Below are positions 1 through 11,032 of a stretch of DNA of 64,000 nucleotides, in pieces. Under the pieces are notes generated by a model that worked only from the letters and a program-made list of their open reading frames with translations, was not told the origin of the DNA and did not search any database. Location: positions 184,950,349-185,014,348 of the forward strand of contig NC_081842.1 in NCBI RefSeq assembly GCF_963259705.1, in the 5' to 3' direction. Position numbers and translations under genes: made by a program. The DNA is from Myotis daubentonii (lineage: Eukaryota; Chordata; Mammalia; Chiroptera; Vespertilionidae). How positions within the stretch are numbered: position 1 is the first letter of the stretch; each line of letters opens with the position of its first letter.

Positions 1-121
1 TCCTGTATTCCTCACGCTGGGGATCTAGCCCATAATGCAGGCATGTGCCCTGATTGGGAATCGAACTGTGACACCCTGGTTCATATAGGTCTACGCTCAA
101 ATACTGAGCCATGCCGGCCGG
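1..121 (-). mobile_element. Ves SINE, cut by window start
   Basis: Reverse-complement tRNA-like SINE head. The region after position 60 corresponds to the B-box side (AATCGAACTGTGACACCCTG) and ends with a GCCGGCCGGGC head. The 3' tail lies before the window. Confidence 0.75.
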
Positions 122-421
122 GCTCAGTACATTTAAGCTGTTATTTTCATTTTTGATAACTTTAAGGTACATACTTATTCTCTGTAGGTGACTCCAGAGA
201 TCATTTATTGCCAGCTTCTCATTTTCCTTTTGTGGAAGTTGAGACCCAGCAAAAGGAAGTGACTTGTCCAAGGTCATGGGTTGGTTTGAAACAAGTATTT
301 TTCCCAGGTATACTATAGGAGTGTTATTTTCTAGCTTAATTTGTCAAGTAGCTTGGAGTTTTAGAGGAAAACAAGACCCACCATTTAGAAATTGCTCCAA
401 ATGATAAAACTTACATATAAG

Positions 422-455
422 CCCTGGCTGGGTAGCTCAGTTGGCAAAGAGGTGA
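422..455 (+). mobile_element. Ves-type SINE head fragment
   Basis: About 30 bases matching only the 5' tRNA-like end, including the A-box-like GTAGCTCAGTTGG. The rest of the element is missing. Confidence 0.4.
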
Positions 456-829
456 AACCAGTACTTTTCTTTCTAGGTTTTAGTAACTGCAGAGTACTAG
501 AACATTTAGATTCCTCACAGGTTGTTAAATGGCTATATATAATACCATAAACATTATCTGGTCACACCTCCATAGGAAGCATTGTACTTAGGCAGATTGG
601 AGCTCTAGTTTTTTGTTTTGGTGTGGTTCTCTGAGAAAGTCATTTATTCTTTCTGGATTTCAGTTATTCAGTCTGTAAATGAGGTCTGTCTAGAGTCGTA
701 TCTACCCCAAAACAGAAGACTGGACTAGATTACGTATTCAGATAGAGTCTGAAGAATCACTTGGCAGCAGTGGGGTTGAGGACTTTATAATTTAGGTAAT
801 TGATCTAGAATCTATAATTTAGGTAATTG

Positions 830-1047
830 ATCTAGGGGTTAGCAAACTACATCCTGAGGGCCAAACCACCACCTGTTTTTGTCAATAAAGCCTAATTGGA
901 AGATAGTTATGCATATTTGTTTACATATTGTCTTGTTTACATGTGTCTTTTGCCTGCAATAGCAGAATTTAGTAGTTGATTGTATTGCCTACAAAGCTTA
1001 AAATGTTTACCCTGCTCCTAACAGGAAAGTTTGCTGATCCTTGAGAT
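830..1047 (+). mobile_element. Old hAT-Charlie-type nonautonomous element
   Basis: Begins near GGGGTTAGCAAACTACATCC and ends near AGTTTGCTGATCCTTG, an imperfect terminal inverted repeat. The internal CACCTGTTTTTGTCAATAAAG is typical of an ancient eutherian MER-class hAT element. Diverged; exact family not assigned. Confidence 0.6.
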
Positions 1048-1089
1048 CAGTTGTTTTTTCAAATGTGGATAATTCCTTCTTCTTCTTTA

Positions 1090-1308
1090 TTTTTTAAATA
1101 TATTTTATTGATTTTTTACAGAGAGGAAGGGAGAGGGATAGAGAGTTAGAAACATCGATGAGAGAGAGAAACATCGATCAGCTGCCTCCTGCACACTCCC
1201 CACTGGGGATGTGTCCGCAACCAAGGTACATACCCTTGACCGGAATCGAACCTGGAACCCCTCAGTCCGCAGGCCGACGCTCTATCCACTGAGCCAAACC
1301 GGTTAGGG
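1090..1308 (-). mobile_element. Ves SINE, near full length
   Basis: Poly-T start, TTTATTGATTTTTTACAGAG body, then ACTGAGCCAAACCGGTTAGG at the tRNA-like head. Inserted directly beside, or inside, the MER5A-like element that follows. Confidence 0.9.
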
Positions 1309-1311
1309 CTC

Positions 1312-1513
1312 AAATGTGGATAATTTCTGTTCTCAGGGGCTATTTAGGCACTATCTAGGGACATTTTTGGCCCTTACAACTGAGGGGTGCTACTGGCATG
1401 TAGTGGGTAGAGGCCAGGGATGCTGCTAAACATTCTATAATGCACAAGACACTCTTCCAAACTGAAGAATTATCTGCCCCCAAATGTCAATAGTGCTGAA
1501 AACCCTAGGTTTA
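1312..1513 (+). mobile_element. MER5A-like hAT element
   Basis: Contains GGGGTGCTACTGGCATGTAG and GCCAGGGATGCTGCTAAACA, followed by AAATGTCAATAGTGCTGA. These are hallmark MER5A blocks in order. Old, with worn ends. Confidence 0.8.
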
Positions 1514-1517
1514 AATC

Positions 1518-1708
1518 TGTGGTTCTCAAACTTTAGCTTGCATAAGAATAACCTGGACTTGTTAAACTCCTAGTTGCTGGACCCTCACCCCAGAGTTTCT
1601 GATTTAGTGGATCTTGGATGGAGCCTGCAAATTTGCATTTCTTCTAGGACTCAGGATTATGCTGCTGCTGATCCAAGGACTACATCAAGTGTAGAACAAC
1701 TGATCTAG
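1518..1708 (+). mobile_element. Old hAT-Charlie MER-class element
   Basis: Starts GTGGTTCTCAAACTTTAGCT, with an internal CCCAGAGTTTCTGATTTAG. The same family is seen, more worn, at 28825-28985. Ends are degenerate. Confidence 0.65.
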
Positions 1709-2383
1709 ATGACTTTGAAGAAACATCCATTCCTATGATTCTTTGCTTTTGTGATCTTAAGTACTGTTCCATTTTTATGACTGGAAAATTAAATATTCAG
1801 TATATACCTGATGGTTACAATGGAGTATGCTGTTTAATCACTCCATGTCTTTGAACCCTTTTTTATTCATGTGCCTTTGGAAAATTTCTAGTTATCTTTC
1901 AAAATCCACCTCCTACCTTTTACTTATAACATCTGTGCCTAGTAGGGTTAATCATTTCTTATGTATCTTGTGCAGTTTCTCTTTTGAGTCCTATGTCAGA
2001 TTGTCAATAATCATTTTACATGTTTCTTTCCCCCGTTGTCAGCTCTTTGAATAAACAACTGCCTGGGTCTTAACCACCTGTTCCTGTAGTATCTAGTAAG
2101 AGGTACTCAGTGAAAATATATATATATATATATTTAGTGAATATTTTGTGAAGGAATATTCTGAATATTGATTGGTATGGTACAAATAAATACAATGGAA
2201 TTATAAATTTTTATCTATTTTTAAGCATCTACCCTTTGCTAACTTTGAAAAATAAAATCTGTCATTGAAAGAATAAAAATTGGACTGTGTGACTTGGAAG
2301 TGACTCATTTATAGAAGGAGTCTGGCAAAATTAACAGAATAATTATACCTGCCTTTTTATATTTATTTGTGTTTATAGAGGAA

Positions 2384-2500
2384 CTAGAGGTCGGATGCAC
2401 AAAATTTGTGCAAGCGGCTCCACCCTTGCAGCCCTGGCTTCCTCTGAACAATCGTTTTGCTGTTGGTCTAATTAGCATATTAGCTCTTTATTATGTAGGA
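2384..2500 (-). mobile_element. Short HeliBat-type Helitron
   Basis: Read on the minus strand it starts TCCTACATAATAAAGAGC, runs through GCTAATTAGAC-like sequence, and ends in a TGCACAAATTTTGTGCA-type hairpin then CTAG. It is flanked by A (2383) and T (2501), the expected Helitron target. Only about 117 bases, so little more than the two ends. Confidence 0.85.
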
Positions 2501-2649
2501 TAATTATGATATAAAGTATGAGATGTCAAGTTGTATTAAAAAAACAGAAAAGTTTGCAGGTTATGTGCACCTTAATGGCTTTAGAATTAGGTTTCAGTCT
2601 CCTCTTTTATTTTGTTGTTTTCCCTCTCTGTTCCCTGAAATTCACCCCG

Positions 2650-3080
2650 GTTCCCTGAAATTTTTTTTCCTTCTTACTGATTTCAGAGAGGAAGGGAGAG
2701 GGAGAGAGAGATAGAAACATCAGTGATGAGAGAGAATCATTGATTGGCTGTCCCCTGCACACCTCCTACTGGGGGTTGAGCCTGCAACCCGGGCATGTGC
2801 CCAAACTGGAATCGAACCTGGGACCCTTCAATCTGCAGGCTGACACTCCATCTACCCAGTGGTTCTCAACCTGTGGGTTGCGACACTTTCACAGGGGTCG
2901 CCTAAGATCATCGGAAAACACATATATAATTACATATTGTTTTTGTGATTAATCACTATGCTTTAATTGTGTTCAATTTGTAACAATGAAATTGGGGGTC
3001 ACCACAACATGAGGAACTGTATTAAAGGGTCACGGCATTAGGAAGGTTGAGAACCACTGTAAGCCAAATGGGCTAAGGTT
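2650..3080 (-). mobile_element. Ves SINE interrupted by a SPIN element
   Basis: SINE body at 2650-2856, then SPIN at 2857-3059, then the last SINE bases (3060-3080, worn GAGCCAAA...GGCTA head). The SINE predates the DNA transposon. I could not find a clean 8-bp duplication around the SPIN copy. Confidence 0.8.
2857..3059 (+). mobile_element. SPIN-like hAT MITE, internally deleted
   Basis: Starts CAGTGGTTCTCAACCTGTGG and ends AAGGTTGAGAACCACTG, matching the SPIN (Space Invader) hAT family. Much of the middle and left part is missing compared with the copy at 4309-4615. Confidence 0.85.
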
Positions 3081-4149
3081 CCCTGGATTCTTCAATGATT
3101 GAGATGTAATAGTGTTAATGAGAAGAAAATGTTGTCTCTTGTGCCTTTAGCCTCTCTACCTTCTTTTTCGTAAGGGAAAAGTAGTGGTTCACCATTTTTT
3201 TTAAAGTCAGTTTTAGTTGTCATCTAGTTAAAGTGAGGCAGAGACACAGTTGAGCATACTAATTTTAAGTTTAATGGGGGAGAAATAATAACATTAGCAT
3301 GTAGCCTTTTTAAAAAAAAAGTGCCCTGGCTTGAAATATCTCTGGCCACTGACACAGGTAACAAACTAGGATAAACTAAGTACTGTATGTCTGCTTCACT
3401 CCTGACTGATATAAGAACAACACCACCAATCAGGTGTCTCCTTGCCCATTGCCAGTAGTAGCATCAAGCTGATTACTTTGTATGTGCCAGGTACTGTGCT
3501 AGGCTCCTAACGTCTAAATTCTACAGTGACCCTTTGTTGGGATTCAGTGATACAGTTCTCCATGGTTTCTGTATGTCTTGTTAGCAGAGGCATTGACTGC
3601 TTTTGTTCCTGACTGCTTTTCAAGGATGTTTATATAGTGAGCAGCCTTGGAAGATAGAGATAGTGTCTCCCTCTGGAGCAAAGAGCAGGTATGCATAGTA
3701 TCCTTTTTATTTTTCAGAGTTTAAAGTGAAAATGAGTTTATTAGAGAAGAAGTGGGACAGAGAAAAGGCTGCTCCACAGGCAAATATCCCATTTTAAAGG
3801 ATTTGACTTCCCCAGTCTCTGGGTTCCTCTTCTGTAATGCAGTCCACTGCATGTGCAGGTGTCAGTTAGCCTACTTTGTGTTGCCCTCTGGGAAATAGGA
3901 CTGGGGAACTGCATAAGAAAATGCTGATATTTTAACTATAGTTATTGCTATGAGTCATAAAGTTCTTTTTCTCCAATAAAGGAGTCTTAGGTCTTTTGCC
4001 AGCACCCATGAAACTGGCAAGCGAACTTGTTAGCTTGCAAGTATGATAAAATCTGAGATTCTTCACCGCTCTTAATAGTTTTGGCAACAAGGATGGAATA
4101 CTGACAGACACATGACTTTTTGAAAGGAAGGGTGAGGGTCCCATGGGCT

Positions 4150-6250
4150 GGTTAATAGAATTTGGACAAAGTCCATGGAATTGGTAGCAGACATGTTGAC
4201 CAAATTGTTAAGCGGCTCTCTACTTTATTGCCTGTTAATGAGGAAGAATTAGAAAAGTGGTTGCAGACTGAGATGTGGTTTGAAAGCTGCCTAAACATTC
4301 CTCTAGGTCAGTGGTTCTCAACCTGTGGGTCGCGAACCCTTTGGGGGTCGAACGACTTTTTTATAGGGGTTGCCTAAGACCATCGGAAAACACATATATA
4401 ATTACATATTGTTTTGTGATTAATCACTATGCTTTAATTATGTTCAATGTGTAACAATGAAAATACATCCTGCATATCAGATATTTACATTACGATTTAT
4501 AACAGTAGCAAAATTACAGTTATGAAGTAGCAACGAAAATAATTTTATGGTTGGGGGTCACCACAACATGAACTGTATTAAAGGGTCGCGGCATTAGGAA
4601 GGTTGAGAACCACTGCTCTAGGTGTTGCTAACTCTCAAACATTCTGTCTGGTAGGGGCATTTTTTTTTCCTTCACTAATTTATCTGTCAGGCTCAGGTTC
4701 AGACTCCACCCATTGTAACAACTAGTACTAATATTTGTCCAGGCTGTGCAGAAGGTTCTGCCTCTGTTCAAACAACACTTACAGGCATTTGTACACCTAC
4801 AGTTATGTGAAAGGAGGCAAATTTGCAACCTCTGTGGGCAAAAAGCAAACTTGTTAGAACTTTCACTGCTTTGTTTGAGATGAGAGGATGGGGTACATAA
4901 TGTGTTATTGCTCAGCCTCTACTTTAGAGGAAGCTCTATTCCCTACTTCACTGTTTGTAGCAAAGCCACTGACTGAAAGGGGTCCTCAATGCAGAGATTT
5001 ACTTCAGTGGGGGCCTGGTGCTCCAGTAGTTTAGCCATGTGGAAACTGGTTGTATCTCCTTGTCTTCTGGGACTGTTTAGCCTCTGTACCAGCTATGCAG
5101 ACTGACAATAGATGTAGTTGCTTTTTTCAATGGATAGAAGTCAAGGCTGTTCTTATAGCTCTGGCCAGTACTCTCCTTCATGAAACTTGTATTTCTGCTG
5201 ACCATTGGCCTATTTCCAATAGCTTATTTGGTCTGCCACTTGTAAACTATAGACTGGAAGATTAAAGACAGCTCTCTTTATAACTGTGGAAACAAATTAT
5301 AGTTGCTGATCAAACTTCCTGAATCACTACAGTAGATGCCCACAGTAAGGGCCTGTTTTCTCATGAAGACGATTGGAATCAGGCTTCTGATTGAGCCTGC
5401 ACTGCCCAAGCGCCATCATTGTTGGCTGGACCTATCATTTTATCCAGTGTGACAGTACATCAACTATCATAAATTGGATGCAAAGTAAAGGATTTTAGAT
5501 TTCTGATGCAGACGGTAGTATTGCATGCCAGACTTGTGACGCCTGACAAAAGTTGATCTCCTTGTCACATAGTGAGAGAAGCCACCTTGCATGGGATTTG
5601 GTCCATGTCTGCTTTTAACAAATTGAATATGTTGGACCTCTGAGCCCCCTCCCAGAGGTATTAGTAGTACCTCACTGCTGTTCATACTTTTTCTGGTTAT
5701 GGTGTTGCTCTTCTAGTCCAGTTAGGTGACTGGACCCATCATTGTGGCCCTTGAAACTAATATGTGTTATGCTTTCAGGTTTTCTGGACCATTTTCAGTC
5801 TAATGATGGTGCACTTTTTATTGCAAAAGCTACTCAACAGTGAGCTGATAGTCAAGATATTTGAGGGACCGTGCATGCTCCCCACCAGCCACAGACATCT
5901 GGTTTGTGGATCAGTGTTGGAACAGCTTCCTCTGTAGTAAGTCAGTTTGGTCACTGAATGTGGCTATACCCAGAAAGGGATCATCTCATCTTGGTCACTT
6001 CCTGAATAATGATCAGAACTGAAGATGTATGAGGCTATATAGCCTTATTTTTAAAATTTAGGATTCCATCCTGACCAATTCTGGGCATGATACTTTTTTT
6101 TCTCTCCTAGAAGCAACCCAAGGCCAACCTGTTTATACACCTTCTATGTGGCAGCGCGCCAAAGGTGGCCTAGGACATTCAAACTTAACTTTGGTTCAAT
6201 CACCTGGATTCTCTTGTTGAGTTGACATGGTCCTGGATCATAAGGATAAT
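4150..6250 (+). pseudogene. Decayed endogenous retrovirus pol remnant (RNase H and integrase)
   Basis: Translating across several frameshifts gives retroviral pol blocks in order. RNase H-like sequence lies at about 5130-5365: a WIEVKAVLIALAS block, then ADHWPISNSLFG, then VDAHSKG. Integrase-like sequence lies at about 5619-5910: QIEYVGPL, then QSNDGALFIAKATQQ, then HAPHQPQTSGL. Catalytic positions are degraded: the first integrase Asp reads Glu, the second block is rearranged, and the usual VER Glu block is gone. Many stops occur. The region before 5000 is weaker and may be gag/pol. It is split by a SPIN insertion. No flanking LTR pair was recognised and I cannot place it in a class with confidence. 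Non-functional. Confidence 0.65.
4309..4615 (+). mobile_element. SPIN hAT MITE with perfect 8-bp duplication
   Basis: Terminal inverted repeats CAGTGGTTCTCAACCTGTGG and GGTTGAGAACCACTG. It is flanked by CTCTAGGT on both sides (4301-4308 and 4616-4623), an exact hAT target-site duplication. It sits inside the retroviral remnant. Confidence 0.95.
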
Positions 6251-6599
6251 GACTACATGGTTGAGTACACTGCTTGCCGCATCCCGCTGTAGTGCTCTTG
6301 TGGGTCAGTGAGGACCATAAATAGATTTCTGTAGGCTCTATAAAATTTTCTTGACCCTCTTGTCCCTGACATTTCCCAGTGAAAGGCCTGAGAGAGTAGG
6401 AGATAATGAGTGAAAAAAAGATGAAGTTACAGCTACTGGAAGGGGACATAATGATTTTATGGTAGTGGAGGGAAAGTAACATTTTCAGCACCTGGGTAAA
6501 GGAATGAATACCTTAGAACCCAGAAAATTTGAGGAAGGGAAAGATAATAATGTTCTTTGTGTTTCAGAACAACACTTGAAGCCTAATCAGTATGTACTG

Positions 6600-6725
6600 T
6601 CTAATCTGTGATAGCCATTGTTATTCCTATTTTGAAGATGAAAAACTGGATGTGTAAAGAGGTTAAGTAATTACTTAATGACAGGTAGTCATAACAAGGC
6701 TTTGGTTTGGCACTCAGGTCCGCTC
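6600..6725 (-). repeat. MIR-like ancient SINE
   Basis: Shows the characteristic run AGATGAAAAACTGGATGTGT, then AGAGGTTAAGTAATTACTTA, then a GGCACTCAGGTC tail. Diverged; strand uncertain. Confidence 0.55.
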
Positions 6726-7857
6726 TACTCAAAAGTCAAGTCTACGATCTTATATATTCACATTTCTCAAATGGGAGTACTCAGAGGTACCCAAAAAATA
6801 GGCACGTCATCTTATAGCACCAGTTTAAAAGAAACATAATAATTATGTGGTTTTTAAAAATTAAAACAACTATCATGAAGTAAATCTAAGTTTTGCATGA
6901 ATTTTAAATAGAAAATGAAATTTCGAAGAAATTATAGGGATGTGGCTTACTTTTCTTTGATTTATTCCTACCTTCCTCCCATGGGGGAATATGCTTCCCT
7001 TTCTCTATCATTATGACTACAGTAATTGAAAAAGTAGTAAGTACTGCACTTTACAAGATTGGCTTTCAAATCAAAGTTGCACCCAGTTTGTTTTTAAAAT
7101 TTTATTCCTTCATCCTGTTGTAGCTTTGTGAAACATGAAAGAACAATACGGTTTTTTCTGATGTCCTTGGATTTACCAAGGCTAATAGAGGGATCAAAAG
7201 AAGAAAAAACTGGGATTTATTGGTGTAACGAAGCTGTATGTGGCAGTGATTGCTACTGGGATTATTTGGTAATTCAGCAAGAGATTGTTTTGTCACTGGT
7301 ATTTTTTTTTTACTTCACTTTTATATTTATCAGTATCAATAAAGTACTTTGTTATTATAAATCTATATGCAAAGTAATTTTTTATCATTTCTCTGGGAAT
7401 ACTGTCAGTTTTGGGTATATTACTAATGTCCTAGTAGTGGGACTTGAAACAAAAGTAATGGTGTTGTGGCAAAATATTAGAATTGATTCCACCTAAGGCA
7501 AGCTGGCTGGCCCCAACTTTTGATGCACACGGTCTTTGTTTTAAACTACATTGAATTTTAGAAGAAAACATTAGTGAATACTTTGGAATGAGATAGTAAG
7601 GAATATTTTGCCAAAGCTGACTGAATTTTTAATGAAATTAAGTAATCATGTTTTTTAAGTGTGATAACATATTGCTTTATGTTTTTAAAAATGGAGTCCT
7701 TTTAGAGATATATACTGATATTTATGAATTAAATGATATGTCTGAAATTTACTTCAGAACAATCTGGGGAGGGATTTGGGGGTGGGGTTGATGGGGAGTG
7801 AAATAAGATTGGCTATAACTTGGTAATTAGGTATATTGTATTCTTGGTTGTTTATTT

Positions 7858-7860
<3 letters not shown>
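6726..7860. other. Intronic DNA without recognisable features
   Basis: AT-rich sequence. An open stretch of 122 codons at 7128-7496 (+) has no domain or family I recognise and is rejected as a gene. Confidence 0.6.
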
Positions 7861-7915
<55 letters not shown>

Positions 7916-7945
7916 ATATGTATATGTATATATATTTATATATAT
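7861..7945. repeat. (TA)n/(TG)n microsatellite
   Basis: Long TA run followed by TGTG and TATA runs, ending at the 3' edge of a Helitron. Short reading frames of alternating Tyr and Ile here are artefacts. Confidence 0.95.
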
Positions 7946-7946
7946 A

Positions 7947-8416
7947 CTAAAGGCCCAGTGCACAAAAATTTGTGCACTTGGCGGTGGCGGGGGGGCTCCC
8001 GCAGCCCGGCCTGTGCCCTCTCGCAGTCTGCGACCCCTTGGGGGATGACCACCTGCTGGCTTAGGCCCGCTCCCCGGAGGATTGGGCCTAAGCTGACAAT
8101 CAGACATCCCTCTGGCAGCCCAGGAGCCCTGGGGGATGTCCACTTACCAGTGGAGAGCAGGCCTAAGCTGCAGTCTGACATCCTTAGTGCTGCTGAGGAG
8201 GTGGGAGAGGCTCCCACCACCACCACTGTACTGGCAGCCATCAGCCTGGCTTGTGGCTGAGCAGAGCTCCCCTTGTGGGAGCGCACTGATCACCAGGGGG
8301 CAGCTCCTACATTGAGGGTCTGCCCCCTGGTGGTCGTTGTGTGTCATAGTGACCAGTCATTCCCAGTTGTTCTGCTGTTAGGGTCAGTTTGCATATTACC
8401 CTTTTATTATATAGGA
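7947..8416 (-). mobile_element. Helitron carrying an inverted CTCF-like motif pair
   Basis: On the minus strand it starts TCCTATATAATAAAAGGGTA (8416) and ends with a GTGCACAAATTTTTGTGCAC hairpin and a TTAG variant of CTAG. Its 5' end abuts the 3' end of the next Helitron. Related to 20431-20908. Confidence 0.9.
8290..8335. promoter_or_regulatory. Two convergent CTCF-like motifs
   Basis: TCACCAGGGGGCAG on plus (8290-8303) and CCACCAGGGGGCAG on minus (8320-8333), about 16 bases apart. The second matches the known core CCASYAGRKGGCRS exactly. Binding is an inference. Confidence 0.45.
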
Positions 8417-8417
8417 T

Positions 8418-9013
8418 AGAGGCCTGGTGCACGGGTGGGGGCCGGCTGGTTTGACCTGAAGGTTGTCCCGGATCAGGGTGGGGGTCCCGCTGTGGTGCCT
8501 GGCCAGTCTGGGTGAGGGGCTGAGGGCCGTTTTCAGGCTGGCCAAGCCCCGCTGGCGATGGAAGCTCCCAGCCTCTCCTTTTTTTCTTTTAATTCTGGGA
8601 TTTATTTACCTTCTATAATTGAAACCCTGTAGCCTTGAGAGGAGCTCAGAGCCAGCCAGGGTGGGCGGGAGGGAAGTTTGGCTTCCTCCATTGCCAGGGG
8701 CAACCCAGCCTCCTACTCGCTCCAGCTCCGTGGCCATGGCCGGCTGAAAGCAGGTATCTGGGGTTTATTTTTCTTCTGTAATTGAAACTTTGTTGCTTTG
8801 AGTGGAGCTCAGAGCCAGGCTGCGGCAGGCGGGAAGCTTGGCTACCTCCATCATTGGGGCAATCAAGCCTCCTGCTTGCTCCAGCTCCGTGGCTGCCGGC
8901 CGCCATCTTGGTTGGGTTAATTTGCATATAGTTGCTCTGATTGGCTGGTGGGCGTGGCTTAAGGTGTAGCGAAGGTATGGTCAATTTGCATGTTTGCCTT
9001 TTATTAGTGTAGA
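8418..9013 (-). mobile_element. Helitron with CCAAT/octamer/YY1 cluster
   Basis: On the minus strand it starts TCTACACTAATAAAAGGCAA, carries ATGCAAAT, an inverted CCAAT box and a CAAGATGGCGGC block (about 8900-8960), and ends GTGCACCAGGCCTCTAT. The body contains a diverged internal duplication (about 8600-8740 and 8750-8900). Confidence 0.85.
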
Positions 9014-9199
9014 TTTTAAATTTAATTTTCATCTTTTTCCTCCCCCACATCTTTTGTTGATTTTACTATTATCTCTACTCTTGTATATGCTTGAAAATTT
9101 CCATAATAAGAAGTAAAAAAAATGTTCTGCCAAAATAAAAATGACTTAGGGGAAATTGTAAACTTTAGTATAATATCTTCATATTCTAAAGGACTATAG

Positions 9200-9554
9200 C
9201 AGCGGTTTTCAACCTGTGGGTCGCGAACAATGAAAATACATCCTGCTTATCGGATATTTACATTACGATTCATAACAGTAGCAAAATTACAGTTATGAAG
9301 TAGCAATGAAAATAATTTTATGGTTGGGGGTCACCACAACATGAAGAACTGTATTAACCCTTTTCGGTCCAACCTCGAGACTGACTCGACAGACCAGGCA
9401 CTAGGAGCAGGTCCAACGTTGAGCAATAAGAACATTAAAAAGTTCAACATTCAATCCTGTCAATTAATTTGGACCAGAATCTTTGAATTCCAAAAATAAC
9501 ATTGGACCATAAAGGGTTAAAGGGTCGGGGCATTAGGAAGGTTGAGAACCACTG
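9200..9554 (+). mobile_element. SPIN hAT MITE containing a nested piggyBac MITE
   Basis: Starts CAGCGGTTTTCAACCTGTGG and ends GGTTGAGAACCACTG. Flanked by GACTATAG (9192-9199) and GAGTATAG (9555-9562), a 7/8 duplication. The left half of the consensus is deleted. The insert at 9358-9516 splits it. Confidence 0.9.
9358..9516. mobile_element. piggyBac-type MITE nested in SPIN
   Basis: Exactly flanked by TTAA (9354-9357 and 9517-9520), the piggyBac target. Ends CCCTTTTCGGTCCAA and TTGGACCATAAAGGG form an imperfect inverted repeat. 159 bases, no coding capacity. Its SPIN host supplies the TTAA within the conserved ATTAAAGGGTC. Confidence 0.85.
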
Positions 9555-10338
9555 GAGTATAGGATTAGAAGAGTGATGAGACTACTACAAGGAAGTAATA
9601 ACAGCAATTATAGTAATGTTATGTAATTACAGCTTTTTACCAAAATATTTGGTAATTTTTTGTCTTTATTTATTGTCACTGAAAAGTTTAAGGTAGCTTA
9701 CTAGTTAAATTTTAGCATTTGTAAAAAAGCCTTAGTTGTAGTCTTAGATATTTTTCCTAAAATTAATCAATTTTGTAACTCAGCTGATAGGTAGGAATTT
9801 GTAAAGAATTAACTTCATGTACTAAATTTGAATAACTGAAGATATATTATTTTGGCAAAGAGGTGTTAATACCTTTTTTAAAAACCAATATTGAAACAAA
9901 ATCAGAAACCTAAAAAGTTACAAAATATGTATTAAGCAAAAAGAAAGTCCAGTTAGATGATGTGTCATTTTCTCTATGTATTGTTGTAGTCTGTTTTTAC
10001 AATGACTTTTTACCTTTATTCTGGCTTTATTGTCCCAATAGAGCAGCATGTGTTGGTAATGTTTAAATATGACTTTGTTATCGGAACAGAGAAATACTGC
10101 CCAAGTTATTAGTATTTCTACTTAAATGTGCATGGAGAGTATGTAAAGTTAAAATGTGGATTATACCAAAATGAAGTATATTTAAGATTAAAGAATTTGT
10201 TAAATCATCAATTTTACCAATAATTCAGGAGTAACAATTTGCTAAGGTAAAAATATTACTGTGCAAAGAAACATCCACATTCTCTCCTGCCATGTCTCCT
10301 AGAGGATTTTAATTTCTTACCCTTAAAAAAAAATCTAT

Positions 10339-10556
10339 GTGCTCTGGAGCGTTATCCTGTACACCAAAAAGTGTGGGTTCGATTCCTAGTCAGGGCACAT
10401 AGCTAGGTTGTGGGTTTGATCCCCGGTCAGCATGTTTCTCTCTTATATTGATGTTTCTCTCTTACATTGATGTTTTTCTCTCTCTCTTCCACCTTTCTCT
10501 CTCTCTCTCAAAATCAGTAAAAACATCCATGGGTGAGGATAAAGAAAAAGATTAAA
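10339..10556 (+). mobile_element. Old Ves-type SINE
   Basis: GTGGGTTCGATTCC-like B box, then CTCTCTTATATTGATGTTTC blocks and a short A-rich tail. More diverged than the other Ves copies; the head is degenerate. Confidence 0.7.
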
Positions 10557-11032
10557 GCATATCTATGCATCTGAGTGTGTGTATGTGTGTGTGTATGATT
10601 GTGTGTGATTATATTCAGAGCTTTGGCATTTCTAGGGATGGATCCTGAAAGTATCCTGACTTAATATGGATACAGAGTCATCCTTTGATGAAAAAGGCAG
10701 TGGTGACATGTATAGCTGGCCCTAGAACTCAGTTCCATATGCAGTCCTGCTGAGTTTTTAGGAGACCTTCATGAAGATAGCTCTTCATTAAGGAGCTCCT
10801 TGCTGGCCAGGGCACATTTCACAGTAACAGCTATTTGTTACCCATGGGGAAAGTATGAAACTGTAGAATCACTGATCTAGATTGCTTTCCCACAATTGCT
10901 TTAGTAATCTTGGGTAGGATGCTCTGAGCTTGCCCAGCAAGACATTTATTCAGAAATACCTCTTTTCTGGCTGGTATTGTGGTTAGATAAGTGTGAAAAC
11001 AGAGATGGGAATATCGTGGCGTTTGGGTGGTA

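Noticed and set aside
7128..7496. 122-codon open frame on plus
   Set aside because: No recognisable domain, AT-rich intron composition, no splice or conservation evidence.
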